Source: an uncultured Achromobacter sp. (lineage in GTDB: Bacteria > Pseudomonadota > Gammaproteobacteria > Burkholderiales > Burkholderiaceae_B). From it: a stretch of DNA of 7,685 nt. Under the pieces are notes generated by a model. The model saw only the letters and a program-made list of their open reading frames with translations. It was not told the DNA's origin and made no database searches. The stretch is taken from assembly GCA_913775005.1 (NCBI GenBank), contig CAJYKY010000516.1:1-7685 (forward strand). Direction: 5' to 3'. The position numbers were made by a program, and so were the translations under genes. Shown piece by piece: positions 1 to 7,200 of the stretch; the stretch's first letter is position 1, and every line of letters begins with the position of its first letter.

Positions 1-472
1 TGATGTGCATCTGCCGCGCGGCTTCGATGCGGCTTGCGGCGGCCCGCACGCGTTCCCGGTCGGCGGCGGTGGGCACCAGCCGGCACAGCACTTCGGGCGG
101 TTCGATCGCCAGCAGGATCTTGGTGCCGGTTTTCAGGATCTCGTGCTGCTCGTTCGAGAACAGCAACGTCATCAGGTCCAGCACCAGGTCACTGGCCGTC
201 AGTGCGGCGATGGCGGCCGGATTGCCGGTCAGCGGCGTTGCGCCCAGATACGCCAGCGCATCGCGGCTGATGGACTTGTCGGCATTGACGGGCGGCAGGT
301 CCAGCCGGTTGACGCGCGCGCCCATGTCGCTGGCGGCGGCGATGGCGCAGCGCAAGGTTTGCGGGTGCGTGTCGGCGCCAGTGAGCACGGTGACGATCTG
401 GCCCGCTTCCAGCCGGGACAGCGTCAGCACCTGCTTCCAGGCGTGGATCAAATCGATATCGCTGACGGACAT
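1..472 (-). CDS. nicX: 2,5-dihydroxypyridine 5,6-dioxygenase, N-terminal part (cut by left window edge)
   Basis: NicX is the Fe(II)-dependent extradiol-type dioxygenase that opens 2,5-dihydroxypyridine to N-formylmaleamate in the cytoplasm. Only the first 157 codons are present, starting MSVSDIDLIHAW. Blocks recalled from P. putida NicX are clear: LTGNPAAIAAL, ASDLVLDLMTLL, then SNEQHEILKTGTKILLAIEPPEVL near residues 94-120. The metal-binding residues of this family lie in the C-terminal half, which is outside the window, so intactness cannot be judged. The ATG at 472-470 is supported by a strong AAGGAG Shine-Dalgarno (complement of 479-484), 6 nt upstream. The gene follows nicD after 46 nt with no terminator, so it is probably the third gene of a nicE-nicD-nicX transcript. 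Its product is the substrate of NicD, which fits the order. Confidence 0.9.
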   Translation of the reverse strand, partial: MSVSDIDLIHAWKQVLTLSRLEAGQIVTVLTGADTHPQTLRCAIAAASDMGARVNRLDLPPVNADKSISRDALAYLGATPLTGNPAAIAALTASDLVLDLMTLLFSNEQHEILKTGTKILLAIEPPEVLCRLVPTAADRERVRAAASRIEAARQMHI

Positions 473-496
473 TGGAGTCTCCTTGGACGTTGGGAT

Positions 497-524
497 GGAC
501 GCATCAGTGAAGGACGCATCAGTG
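497..524. repeat. 13-bp direct repeat, period 15, spanning the nicD stop codon
   Basis: GGACGCATCAGTG occurs at 497-509 and again at 512-524, separated by two bases. On the coding (minus) strand each copy contains the nicD ending CAC TGA (His-stop), so a second in-frame His-stop lies 15 nt after the first. It looks like a short replication-slippage duplication. The repeat lies in the nicD-nicX spacer and does not touch the nicX Shine-Dalgarno. Confidence 0.85.
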
Positions 525-1364
525 CAGCGCGCGGCCCAGGAAGTCGCCAAAGGCGGCGTAGAAACCGGCCTCGTTGTCCCAGGGAATCATGTGACCGGCG
601 GCCGGCACGCGCACGTGCTGCGTCTGCGGCGACAGACCTTGCCATTCGGCAACGTCGTCATCGCCCACGACGCCGCCCTTTTCCGCGGTCATCAGCAGCA
701 TCGGCACGGTGATGCGAGGCAGGTCGGCGTGGATGTCGTCGCGGCCGAAGTCTTCAAAGCTCTGCACGATGGCCGGTTCATGGCAGGTATGCAGCCACTG
801 CGCGCGCAGCTGGCGCTGGGCGTCGGTCCAGGTGGGGCAGAACGCGCGCATGTCTTCGGCCGACATGCCGTGCGTGGCCTGGCGGATGGAATCGACGTAC
901 CACGCGAGGTTCGCCGGATAGGCGCGGCGGCCGGGGCCGGAGACGGGCGGGTCAACGATCACCAGGCGCTCCAGCCCCGCGGGCTTGCTGCGGGCGGCGC
1001 GCACGGCGATGCGCCCGCCCATGGAGTGGCCGACCAGCGCGTAGCGCGTCAGCCCTAAGGCTTGCGCGAAGGCGATTACGTCGGCGGCTTGCGCGTCCAG
1101 GCTGTAGTCCAGGCCCGGGCCGGAGGCGGACAGGCCGCGTCCGCGCACATCGATCACATAGGTGTCGAACTGGCGGCCCAGCTGTTCGCCCACGAATCCC
1201 CAGGTGACAGCGGGGCTGGTGATGCCGGGAATGACGATGACGGCGGGGCGCTCAGCGCGGCCATCGGACGCGCCGCCATAGCGCAGATAGTGCTGGCGGA
1301 TGCCGTTGGCGTGGACGTTGCCGCCGTAGAGGTACGTGGAGTGAGAGGCGGGGGTCTGGGTCAT
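519..1364 (-). CDS. nicD: N-formylmaleamate deformylase (alpha/beta hydrolase)
   Basis: NicD hydrolyses N-formylmaleamate to maleamate and formate. The 281-residue protein is an alpha/beta-hydrolase throughout. The nucleophile elbow GHSMG puts Ser at 114, the acid is Asp138 in IVDPPVSGPGRRAYP, and the His is 258 in AAGHMIPWD. All three are shifted by 13 from the P. putida triad as I recall it (Ser101-Asp125-His245), because of a longer N-terminus. Other shared blocks are GGNVHANGIRQHYLRYGG (14-31), DVRGRGLSASGP (72-83) and YVDSIRQATHGMS (156-168). The reading frame extends further upstream, but the ATG at 1364 is preferred: it gives the family N-terminus, has AAGG (complement of 1372-1375) 7 nt upstream, and overlaps the nicE stop as ATGA, which suggests translational coupling. 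The C-terminus ends in a duplicated stop region. Confidence 0.93.
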   Translation of the reverse strand: MTQTPASHSTYLYGGNVHANGIRQHYLRYGGASDGRAERPAVIVIPGITSPAVTWGFVGEQLGRQFDTYVIDVRGRGLSASGPGLDYSLDAQAADVIAFAQALGLTRYALVGHSMGGRIAVRAARSKPAGLERLVIVDPPVSGPGRRAYPANLAWYVDSIRQATHGMSAEDMRAFCPTWTDAQRQLRAQWLHTCHEPAIVQSFEDFGRDDIHADLPRITVPMLLMTAEKGGVVGDDDVAEWQGLSPQTQHVRVPAAGHMIPWDNEAGFYAAFGDFLGRALH

Positions 1365-2137
1365 TGTGCGGCCTTCGAATAAGGGTACGCACCCGAAAGC
1401 AAGGCGCCCGCGCCCGGCACGACAGGATCCAGGCCCAGCTCTTTCAGGATGGCGTAGGTGGTGGCGATGGACGCCGTCAACACCGGCTTGCCGGTTTCGG
1501 CTTCGACTTGCGCCACGGCGGGCAGCGACGGCATCTGCACGCAGGCCGACAGCACGATGACATCGGCATCGGCCACATTCATGCCCGCGACGATGGCCGG
1601 CAGCTTGGCCGGGTCGTGGCGGCCCACTTCCAGGTTGTCGGGAATTTCCAGCGCGCGCCAATCCACGATCTCGAATCCTTCGGCGGCGATGTAATCCATG
1701 ACGAGTTCGGTCAGCGGCACCATGTAGGGCGCGACCAGCGCGATCTTCTTGGCGCCCATCACATGCAACGCGTCCACCAGCGCGCCCGCGCTGGTGATGA
1801 CGGGCGCAGACGCGCCGTTTTCAGCGGTGCGTTCGGTCAGCCGCTGTTGCGAGACGCGGTGATAGCCGCGGCCCATGGCCATGATGGCGACCAGGCAGGC
1901 GTAGCCCAGCACATCGACCCGCGCGTCGCTCAGTTCCAGCGCGCAGCGGTCGCTTTCGGCGTCCATGGCGGCCAGCTCTTCCTTCTGCACCTTCTTCATG
2001 CGCATGCGGCTGGAATGGAAGGTGAAGCGGTCGCTCGGGCGCAACGACGAATGCGCCTGCAACATGGCGGGCACCTCGGTTTCCATCGTGGTGTTGGAGC
2101 TGGGAACGATCTGGCCAATTCGGAATGTCTTCGTCAT
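1361..2137 (-). CDS. nicE: Maleate cis-trans isomerase
   Basis: NicE converts maleate to fumarate, the last step before the TCA cycle. The 258-residue protein belongs to the Asp/Glu racemase-like maleate isomerase family, which uses two cysteines. Both are visible: Cys81 in GYACLVAIMAMG and Cys199 in VLSACVQMPSLP. They are 118 residues apart, the spacing I recall for characterised maleate isomerases. The N-terminus RIGQIVPSSNTTMETEVPAML and the block KEELAAMDAESDRCA are near-identical to recalled P. putida NicE. An in-frame extension of 40 residues upstream is rejected because it runs into the control region and is unlike the family. The chosen ATG has a modest AAGG 8 nt upstream (complement of 2146-2149). 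It is the first gene of the leftward operon, divergent from nicC. Confidence 0.94.
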   Translation of the reverse strand: MTKTFRIGQIVPSSNTTMETEVPAMLQAHSSLRPSDRFTFHSSRMRMKKVQKEELAAMDAESDRCALELSDARVDVLGYACLVAIMAMGRGYHRVSQQRLTERTAENGASAPVITSAGALVDALHVMGAKKIALVAPYMVPLTELVMDYIAAEGFEIVDWRALEIPDNLEVGRHDPAKLPAIVAGMNVADADVIVLSACVQMPSLPAVAQVEAETGKPVLTASIATTYAILKELGLDPVVPGAGALLSGAYPYSKAAQ

Positions 2138-2188
2138 GTGCAAAGCCTTGAAAGAGGTCGGGCCTAGGGTTTTCGATAAATTCAAAAG

Positions 2189-2201
2189 AAGCGTATACGC
2201 T
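2189..2201. promoter_or_regulatory. Palindrome near nicE, candidate operator
   Basis: AGCGTATACGCT (2190-2201) is a perfect 12-bp palindrome, 53 bp upstream of the nicE ATG. Its left part AAGCGTATAC recurs with one change at 2342-2351 at the other end of the control region. Size, symmetry and position suit a MarR-family dimer site, but I do not have a reliable consensus to compare with. Confidence 0.5.
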
Positions 2202-2250
2202 CTATTCTTGCAAAGAGCGAGACAGATGACCAGCCTGAGGCCCGTAGTGG

Positions 2251-2272
2251 TTTTCACCTAATTCTGTGAAAA
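2251..2272. promoter_or_regulatory. Inverted repeat TTTTCAC-N8-GTGAAAA
   Basis: Seven-base perfect arms at 2251-2257 and 2266-2272 are separated by 8 AT-rich bases. A looser outer pair, TAGTG (2245-2249) and CACTA (2278-2282), brackets it. It lies about midway between the two divergent genes and is unrelated in sequence to the AAGCGTRTAC motif, so it may be the site of a second regulator. There is no following T tract, so a terminator is unlikely. Confidence 0.4.
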
Positions 2273-2314
2273 ATAGGCACTATTTTGGGGATCTGTTTCG
2301 GGGTATGCACTGAG

Positions 2315-2339
2315 CTGGGGAATTTTCTGCCCCCAGAAA
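2315..2339. promoter_or_regulatory. Two overlapping inverted repeats upstream of nicC
   Basis: CTGGGG (2315-2320) pairs with CCCCAG (2331-2336) across 10 bases, and TTTCTG (2324-2329) pairs with CAGAAA (2334-2339) across CCCC. The two share bases and cannot form at once. They lie just upstream of the second AGCG palindrome and may be regulator sites or, if transcribed, alternative hairpins in the nicC leader. Confidence 0.3.
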
Positions 2340-2341
2340 TA

Positions 2342-2356
2342 AAGCGTGTACTCGCT
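2342..2356. promoter_or_regulatory. Second AGCG palindrome, near nicC, candidate operator
   Basis: AGCGTGTACTCGCT (2343-2356) is a 14-bp palindrome with six of seven base pairs matching. It begins with AAGCGTGTAC (2342-2351), a one-mismatch copy of the motif at 2189-2198. It lies 56 bp upstream of the nicC GTG and may overlap a -10 element. Confidence 0.5.
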
Positions 2357-2399
2357 AATTATTCGATTTTGAAGCTTTCCAGGTCTATCACCATCCAGC

Positions 2400-2405
2400 A
2401 AGGAG
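2400..2405 (+). promoter_or_regulatory. Shine-Dalgarno that fixes the nicC GTG start
   Basis: AAGGAG lies 7 nt before the GTG at 2413. No in-frame ATG gives the family N-terminus, so this strong site decides the start. Confidence 0.85.
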
Positions 2406-2412
2406 AAGTTCC

Positions 2413-3570
2413 GTGTCTACATCCCCTCGTATCGCCGTTGTTGGCGCGGGTCTTGGCGGCGCCGCCACCGCTGCGCTGCTGCTCAATGAAGGGCTGAATG
2501 TCCGCGTCTACGAGCAGGCGCCCGGCTTTTCGCGGCTGGGGGCGGGCATCCACGTGGGGCCCAACGTCATGAAAATCTTGCGCCGCATCGGCGTTGAAGA
2601 TGCGCTGAACGCGCAAGGGTCGCACCCGGATTACTGGTACAGCCGCCATTGGGAAACGGGCGACATCCTGGCGCAGATTCCGCTGGGCGACTACGCCGTC
2701 AAGCAATACGGCGCGTCGTACCTGACCGTGCACCGTGGCGACTTTCACGCCTTGCTGATCGACGCGCTGCCCAAGAGCGCCGTGGTCTACAACAAGAGCC
2801 TGACGCGCGTGGAAGACCGGGGCGATGTCGTCGTCATGCACTTTGCCGACGGCACCTCGGAAGAGGCTGACATCGTGATCGGCGCCGATGGCGTCAATTC
2901 ACGCATCCGCGAAGAACTGTTGGGACCCGAACTGCCCAAGTACGCGGGCTACCTGGCGCACCGCGCCGTGTTCCCCACGCCGCAGGTCAAGCAGGGCATG
3001 CTGCCCTTTGACGCCTGCGTGAAGTGGTGGAGCGATGACCGGCACATGATGACGTACTTCGTCACCAGCAAAGCCGACGAGCTCTACTACGTGACGGGCG
3101 TGCCGGTTGAACACTGGGATTTGAACGACCGCTGGCTGCCCAGCAGCAAGGACGAAATGCGCGAGGCGTTCAGCGGCTGGCATCCCACGGTGCAGGCGTT
3201 GATTGACGCCACGGTGGAAGTCACCAAGTGGTCGCTGCTGGAACGCGACCCGCTGCCGCTGTGGAGCCGAGGCCGCCTGGTGCTGCTGGGCGATGCCTGC
3301 CACCCCATGAAGCCGCACATGGCGCAGGGCGCGGCCATGGCGATTGAAGACGGCGCCATGCTGGCGCGCTGCTTCAAGGAAGTGGGCGTGCACAATCACG
3401 AACTGGCGTTTGCGCTGTACGAGGCCAACCGCGCCGAACGCGCCAGCAAGGTGCAACGGATTTCGCACGACAACACGTGGCTGCGCACGAATGAGGATCC
3501 GTCGTGGTGCTTCGGTTATGACGTGTTCACGGAGCCGCTTGTCGACCCGAAGAACCGGGCCGCTGCCTGA
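2413..3570 (+). CDS. nicC: 6-hydroxynicotinate 3-monooxygenase (FAD, group A)
   Basis: NicC is a cytoplasmic FAD- and NADH-dependent hydroxylase that decarboxylates and hydroxylates 6-hydroxynicotinate to 2,5-dihydroxypyridine. The 385-residue protein starts at GTG. The Rossmann GAGLGG motif lies at residues 11-16, the DG motif in GADGVNSR near 157-164, and the GD motif in LLGDACHPMKPHMAQG near 291-306. His47 (AGIHVGPN), Cys202 and His211 (ACVKWWSDDRH) fall at exactly the numbers I recall for the active-site residues of P. putida NicC. Length and sequence agree from end to end (for example SHPDYWYSRHW, CVKWWSDDRHMMTYF, FALYEANRAERAS), so the enzyme looks intact. It is the first gene of the rightward operon, reading away from nicE, and is followed by nicA after 100 nt. 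Confidence 0.96.
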   Translation: MSTSPRIAVVGAGLGGAATAALLLNEGLNVRVYEQAPGFSRLGAGIHVGPNVMKILRRIGVEDALNAQGSHPDYWYSRHWETGDILAQIPLGDYAVKQYGASYLTVHRGDFHALLIDALPKSAVVYNKSLTRVEDRGDVVVMHFADGTSEEADIVIGADGVNSRIREELLGPELPKYAGYLAHRAVFPTPQVKQGMLPFDACVKWWSDDRHMMTYFVTSKADELYYVTGVPVEHWDLNDRWLPSSKDEMREAFSGWHPTVQALIDATVEVTKWSLLERDPLPLWSRGRLVLLGDACHPMKPHMAQGAAMAIEDGAMLARCFKEVGVHNHELAFALYEANRAERASKVQRISHDNTWLRTNEDPSWCFGYDVFTEPLVDPKNRAAA

Positions 3571-3592
3571 CAGGGGCCCGGGTCGCCCATCA

Positions 3593-3618
3593 GCCGGGCG
3601 CGGGGCTTGCCCGCCGGC
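3593..3618 (+). other. GC-rich stem-loop in the nicC-nicA spacer
   Basis: GCCGG (3593-3597) and CGGG (3601-3604) can pair with CCCG (3610-3613) and CCGGC (3614-3618), with a 3-nt bulge and a GCTTG loop. No T run follows, so it is not a standard terminator. The 100-bp spacer (3571-3670) holds no other gene. A role in mRNA stability or in partial attenuation between nicC and nicAB is possible but unproven. Confidence 0.35.
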
Positions 3619-3670
3619 CCGCCTCGCGGCAACCTTCGTACCTTCCGAACCGTCCACTTGCGCCACGCCC

Positions 3671-4237
3671 ATGGGATCTTCCGTCAATTCAAGCAGCACC
3701 CCGCCCTCGATCCGGCTGCACGTCAACGCCGGCGCATGCGATGTGACGGCCGAGCCGGGCACGGCGCTGCTGCATGTGCTGCGCAATGATCTGGCGCTGA
3801 ACGGCCCCAAGTACGGCTGTGGCCTGGGCGAGTGCGGCGCGTGCACGGTGCTGATCGACGGCGTGGCCGCGCGGTCCTGCGTCATTCCGGTCAAGGCGGT
3901 GCAAGGGCGCGAGGTCACCACCTTGGAAGGCTTGGGCACGCGCCAGCAGCCCGGCACGACGCAGCAGGCTTTCATCGACTGCCAGGCGGCGCAATGCGGC
4001 TATTGCCTGAACGGCATGATCATGACGGTGGAAGCGCTGCTGCGCCGCAATCCCAACCCGTCCGATGACGCGATCCGGCGCGAGCTGCATCACAACCTGT
4101 GCCGCTGCGGCACGCATGTGGAAATCATGATGGCGGCGCATCGCGCGGCGCAGTTGCGGGCGGGTGGCGCGGCGGGCGTTGATGCCACGGTGTCCGAGTC
4201 AACGCCTTCCCTGGGTGGTGGTGCGCGCGATGACTGA
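3671..4237 (+). CDS. nicA: Nicotinate dehydrogenase small subunit, two [2Fe-2S] clusters
   Basis: NicA is the iron-sulfur subunit of nicotinate hydroxylase and relays electrons from the molybdenum site to the cytochrome part. The 188-residue protein has the plant-ferredoxin-type cluster at Cys50, Cys55, Cys58 and Cys70 (KYGCGLGECGACTVLIDGVA), and the second cluster at Cys109, Cys112, Cys144 and Cys146 (QCGYCLNGMIM, NLCRCGTHVEI). All eight ligands are present. It has no signal peptide, so it is cytoplasmic. It is about 30 residues longer than the roughly 157-residue P. putida protein as I recall it: a Ser/Pro-rich lead of about 13 residues and a loose tail after residue 160. The ATG at 3671 is the only good start in frame, but no Shine-Dalgarno is visible before it. 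The end overlaps the next gene by 8 bp. Confidence 0.93.
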   Translation: MGSSVNSSSTPPSIRLHVNAGACDVTAEPGTALLHVLRNDLALNGPKYGCGLGECGACTVLIDGVAARSCVIPVKAVQGREVTTLEGLGTRQQPGTTQQAFIDCQAAQCGYCLNGMIMTVEALLRRNPNPSDDAIRRELHHNLCRCGTHVEIMMAAHRAAQLRAGGAAGVDATVSESTPSLGGGARDD

Positions 4238-7200
4238 TTCCGTGGCGGATATGTCTTTGCTTGCAAGCCGCCCGCTGGCCGAGCTCCCGGCTGATTTGCT
4301 GCATGGCGTTGTCTTGCGTGCACCGCAGGTCTTGTGGGACGGTGCGCGCTATCGGGGCAGTTTGCTGCAAGGCGTGCAGAGCGACGCTGCGCGTCGCGAG
4401 GCGGGCGTGGTGGCGGTGGTGCAGCATGAGCATTTTGCTGGCGTGGTGGCGGTGACGCCGGTCTATGCGCGGCAGGCTGCGTTGACGTTGGCGCCGGAGT
4501 GGCAGCGTGTGTGGTCAGAGGCGCAGTCCTGGGCGGGCAGTAGCTCCGCGATTCAAGGGGATGAGCCGTCGGGTGGGGGCGTCGATCCCATTCTGTACAT
4601 GCTGCACGGCCAGACTTCTGCCGCTGCGAGTGCGCAGGTCATCGCGTGGTCGCTGAACGGCCACACCCGTGTGTGGCTGCCTGCCTGCTCGCGCGACACG
4701 CAAGCGCTGGTCCGGCAAGAGCTGTCGGTGTTCCTGCACCAACCGACTGCGGCGATCACCGTCACCGTGATCGGGCACGGCGATGCGCAAGCCGCGGCGC
4801 AGGGCGGCGGTGCAAGCGGTGCGGCTGATGACGGGCACGATGCTTGTCATCCCATGGACTTGATGGACGCCGCTGCCGATGCCGCGCTGCTGTCGCAGGC
4901 CGTGGGCAGGCCGGTATCGGTGGTGTGTGTCGCGGGCGAAGACGATGAGCGGGTTCTGGGCATCCAGCCGGGGCGGCTGTCCAATGATTCCGCTTTGCCG
5001 CAAGACGGCAGCATCAACACGTTGCATCGCGGTGCTGACAGTAGCGGCGAGCATGCCGATGCACCGCAAGGGGATGCGACATCGCTCAACGCGCAAATCC
5101 CGGCTCAGCACCTTCCCCCTTCAAACACCGCCGTACTGACATCGCAGACGCCGTGGGCGCTGCGGCCCAGCCTCGCGCGGCTATTGAGCCAGCCCTTACA
5201 AGCCAGTGCTGCCGCGCATGCAACGCTGCGTAGCAGCATGCCGGTCGTCTTCAGCGCGCAAGCGGGTAAGCCGCTGCGCGCCAGCGTGCAGGAGTTGAAC
5301 GCGGCGCAGGTGTTCGCCGAAGAAAGCTATTGGCACGAACAGGCGCTGGCCCAAGGCCAGGACCCGCAAGCGTGGCGGCTACGTCACCTGCCGCCGGGCA
5401 GGGGGCGCGATCTGGCGCAGCAGGTGGCAACGCGGGCGGCGCAGGTTGCGGGCGAGACGGGGGTGGCGGGGGAATCCGCGTGGGCTGCACAGGGCGGCGC
5501 GGATGACATTGGAGGCGATCTTGCTCGCGGCCGCACAGGTCCCGCTTCCGTCTCAACCGACGGCATGCTGCGCGGCACCGGCTTTGCCACCGCGCAGGTC
5601 CAATGCGTGGACGACACCGGCGCCGCGCGCATGGTGTGGAGCGCGTGGGTGGCCGAGGTGGCCGTGCAACCGGACACCGGCCGTATCGACGTCACGCGCG
5701 TCGTTGCCGGGCACGACAGCCAGCACCTGCACGCCGCGCAAGGCGCAAGCATTGAGGCACGCATCGATGCGCCCGATCATCTGTCCATCGACCATCAAGC
5801 CCCGTGGATGCTGGACAGCGCCCGTCGCTTGCTGGCTGAACCCGCTGCATTCGACACCTGGTCAAGCCCATCGCTGCATTCCAACGCCACCGCTGGCGCG
5901 CTTGATGAATGGAAACAACGGCGCGACGTGAGCAATGCGGACGCCGCTGCCCTGCGCATCACGCAAGGCAGCTTGAACGTGGACGGCGTGGTGACGCTGC
6001 CTGCCGCAGCGGCCATCGCCAACGCCATCCACGATGCAACGGGCGTGCGCCTGCGCCAAGTGCCATTCCAAACTGAATCTTTGCGGCGCGCGCTGGCCGG
6101 GCAGCGCCGCTCGCGCAACGCCTTGTCGCGCGGCTGGAAGTGGCTGGCGGCAGGCATGGCAGGCTTGGCGGGGGTTGCCGTGACCTTGTGGCCGATGAAG
6201 CCGGCCTTGCCCTTGACGGCGGGACCCGACGTGTCACTGTACTCGGCAGCCGCCATCGAGCGCGGCCGGCTGGTGGCCGCGGCAGGGGACTGCATGGTCT
6301 GCCACACGGCGCCCGGCGGCAAGACCAATGCCGGTGGACTCGCGCTGGACACACCCTTCGGCACCATCTACACCACCAACATCACGCCCGACAACGACAC
6401 TGGCATCGGACGCTGGTCCTACGCCGCCTTCGAACGCGCCATGCGCCAAGGCGTGCATCAGGATGGCCGCCAGCTGTACCCCGCATTTCCATACACGGCA
6501 TACGCCAAGCTCAGCGATGCAGACATGCAGGCGCTGTACGGCTACCTGATGTCGCAACCGGCCGAGAAGGCCGAGCCGCCGAAGACGCAGCTGGCGTTTC
6601 CGTTCAACTTGCGGCCGCTGCTGGCGGGCTGGAATGCGCTGTTCCACGATGCCACGCCTTTCACACCCGACCCGTCGCGCAGCGCCGCATGGTTGCGTGG
6701 CGCGTATCTGGTGGAAGGCGCGGGCCATTGCTCCGCCTGCCATACGCCGCGCAATCGCCTGGGCGCAGAGAAGACCGGCGTGCACTATCTGGCAGGCGGC
6801 GAGGCCGAGGGCTGGACCGCGCCCGCCTTGAACACACTGGCCAGCGGCCCGCGCGCGTGGAGCAGCGAAGAACTGTTCCAGTACCTGCGCACCGGCTACG
6901 CGCCTAAACATGGCGTGGCGGCGGGGCCGATGGCGCCCGTGATCCACGGCCTGGCTGAATTGCCCGACAGCGATCTGCGTGCCATCACGACGTATTTGAT
7001 GGATTTGCCGGAGCAGGGCAAGGCGGGGGCGGCGGGAGCAACGTCAGTGTCAGCGGTAACGCCTGCTGCGCAAGCGAATCTGCGCGATGACACGTCGGCG
7101 CCGACGATCTCGCCGGCGAAGGCATCTGCGACGCAATCCGCGACGACATCGGCAACGCGGCCCACGACGGCACCCGCATCAGCACCTGCATCGCCGTCCA

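Larger units (their letters stand above)
2138..2412. promoter_or_regulatory. Divergent nicE / nicC control region
   Basis: This 275-bp stretch separates the start codons of nicE (minus) and nicC (plus). It is visibly richer in A and T than the flanking genes and holds no plausible gene; short open frames here are unlike any protein and overlap the repeats. It must carry the promoters of both operons. I could not fix a convincing -35/-10 pair on either strand. A weak candidate for nicC is TTTTCT (2323-2328), 18 bp, then TGTACT (2347-2352), which would place an operator-like palindrome over the -10. In related bacteria a MarR-type repressor (NicR in P. putida, BpsR in Bordetella) responding to 6-hydroxynicotinate controls these genes. 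Binding here is inferred. Confidence 0.75.

Noticed and set aside
5..712. Long plus-strand open frames opposite nicX and nicD
   Set aside because: They are Arg/Gly/Gln-rich, typical antisense frames in GC-rich DNA, while the minus strand encodes clear NicX and NicD.
1364..2167. Plus-strand open frame opposite nicE
   Set aside because: It is His/Gly/Arg-rich and has no family resemblance; nicE on the other strand is unmistakable.
2138..2257. 40-residue upstream extension of nicE
   Set aside because: It crosses the operator-like palindrome and does not match the family N-terminus, which begins at the internal ATG at 2137.
3593..3618. Rho-independent terminator after nicC
   Set aside because: The stem is bulged and no T tract follows.
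2899..3975. Minus-strand open frame opposite nicC and nicA
   Set aside because: It spans two well-supported genes and has antisense composition.
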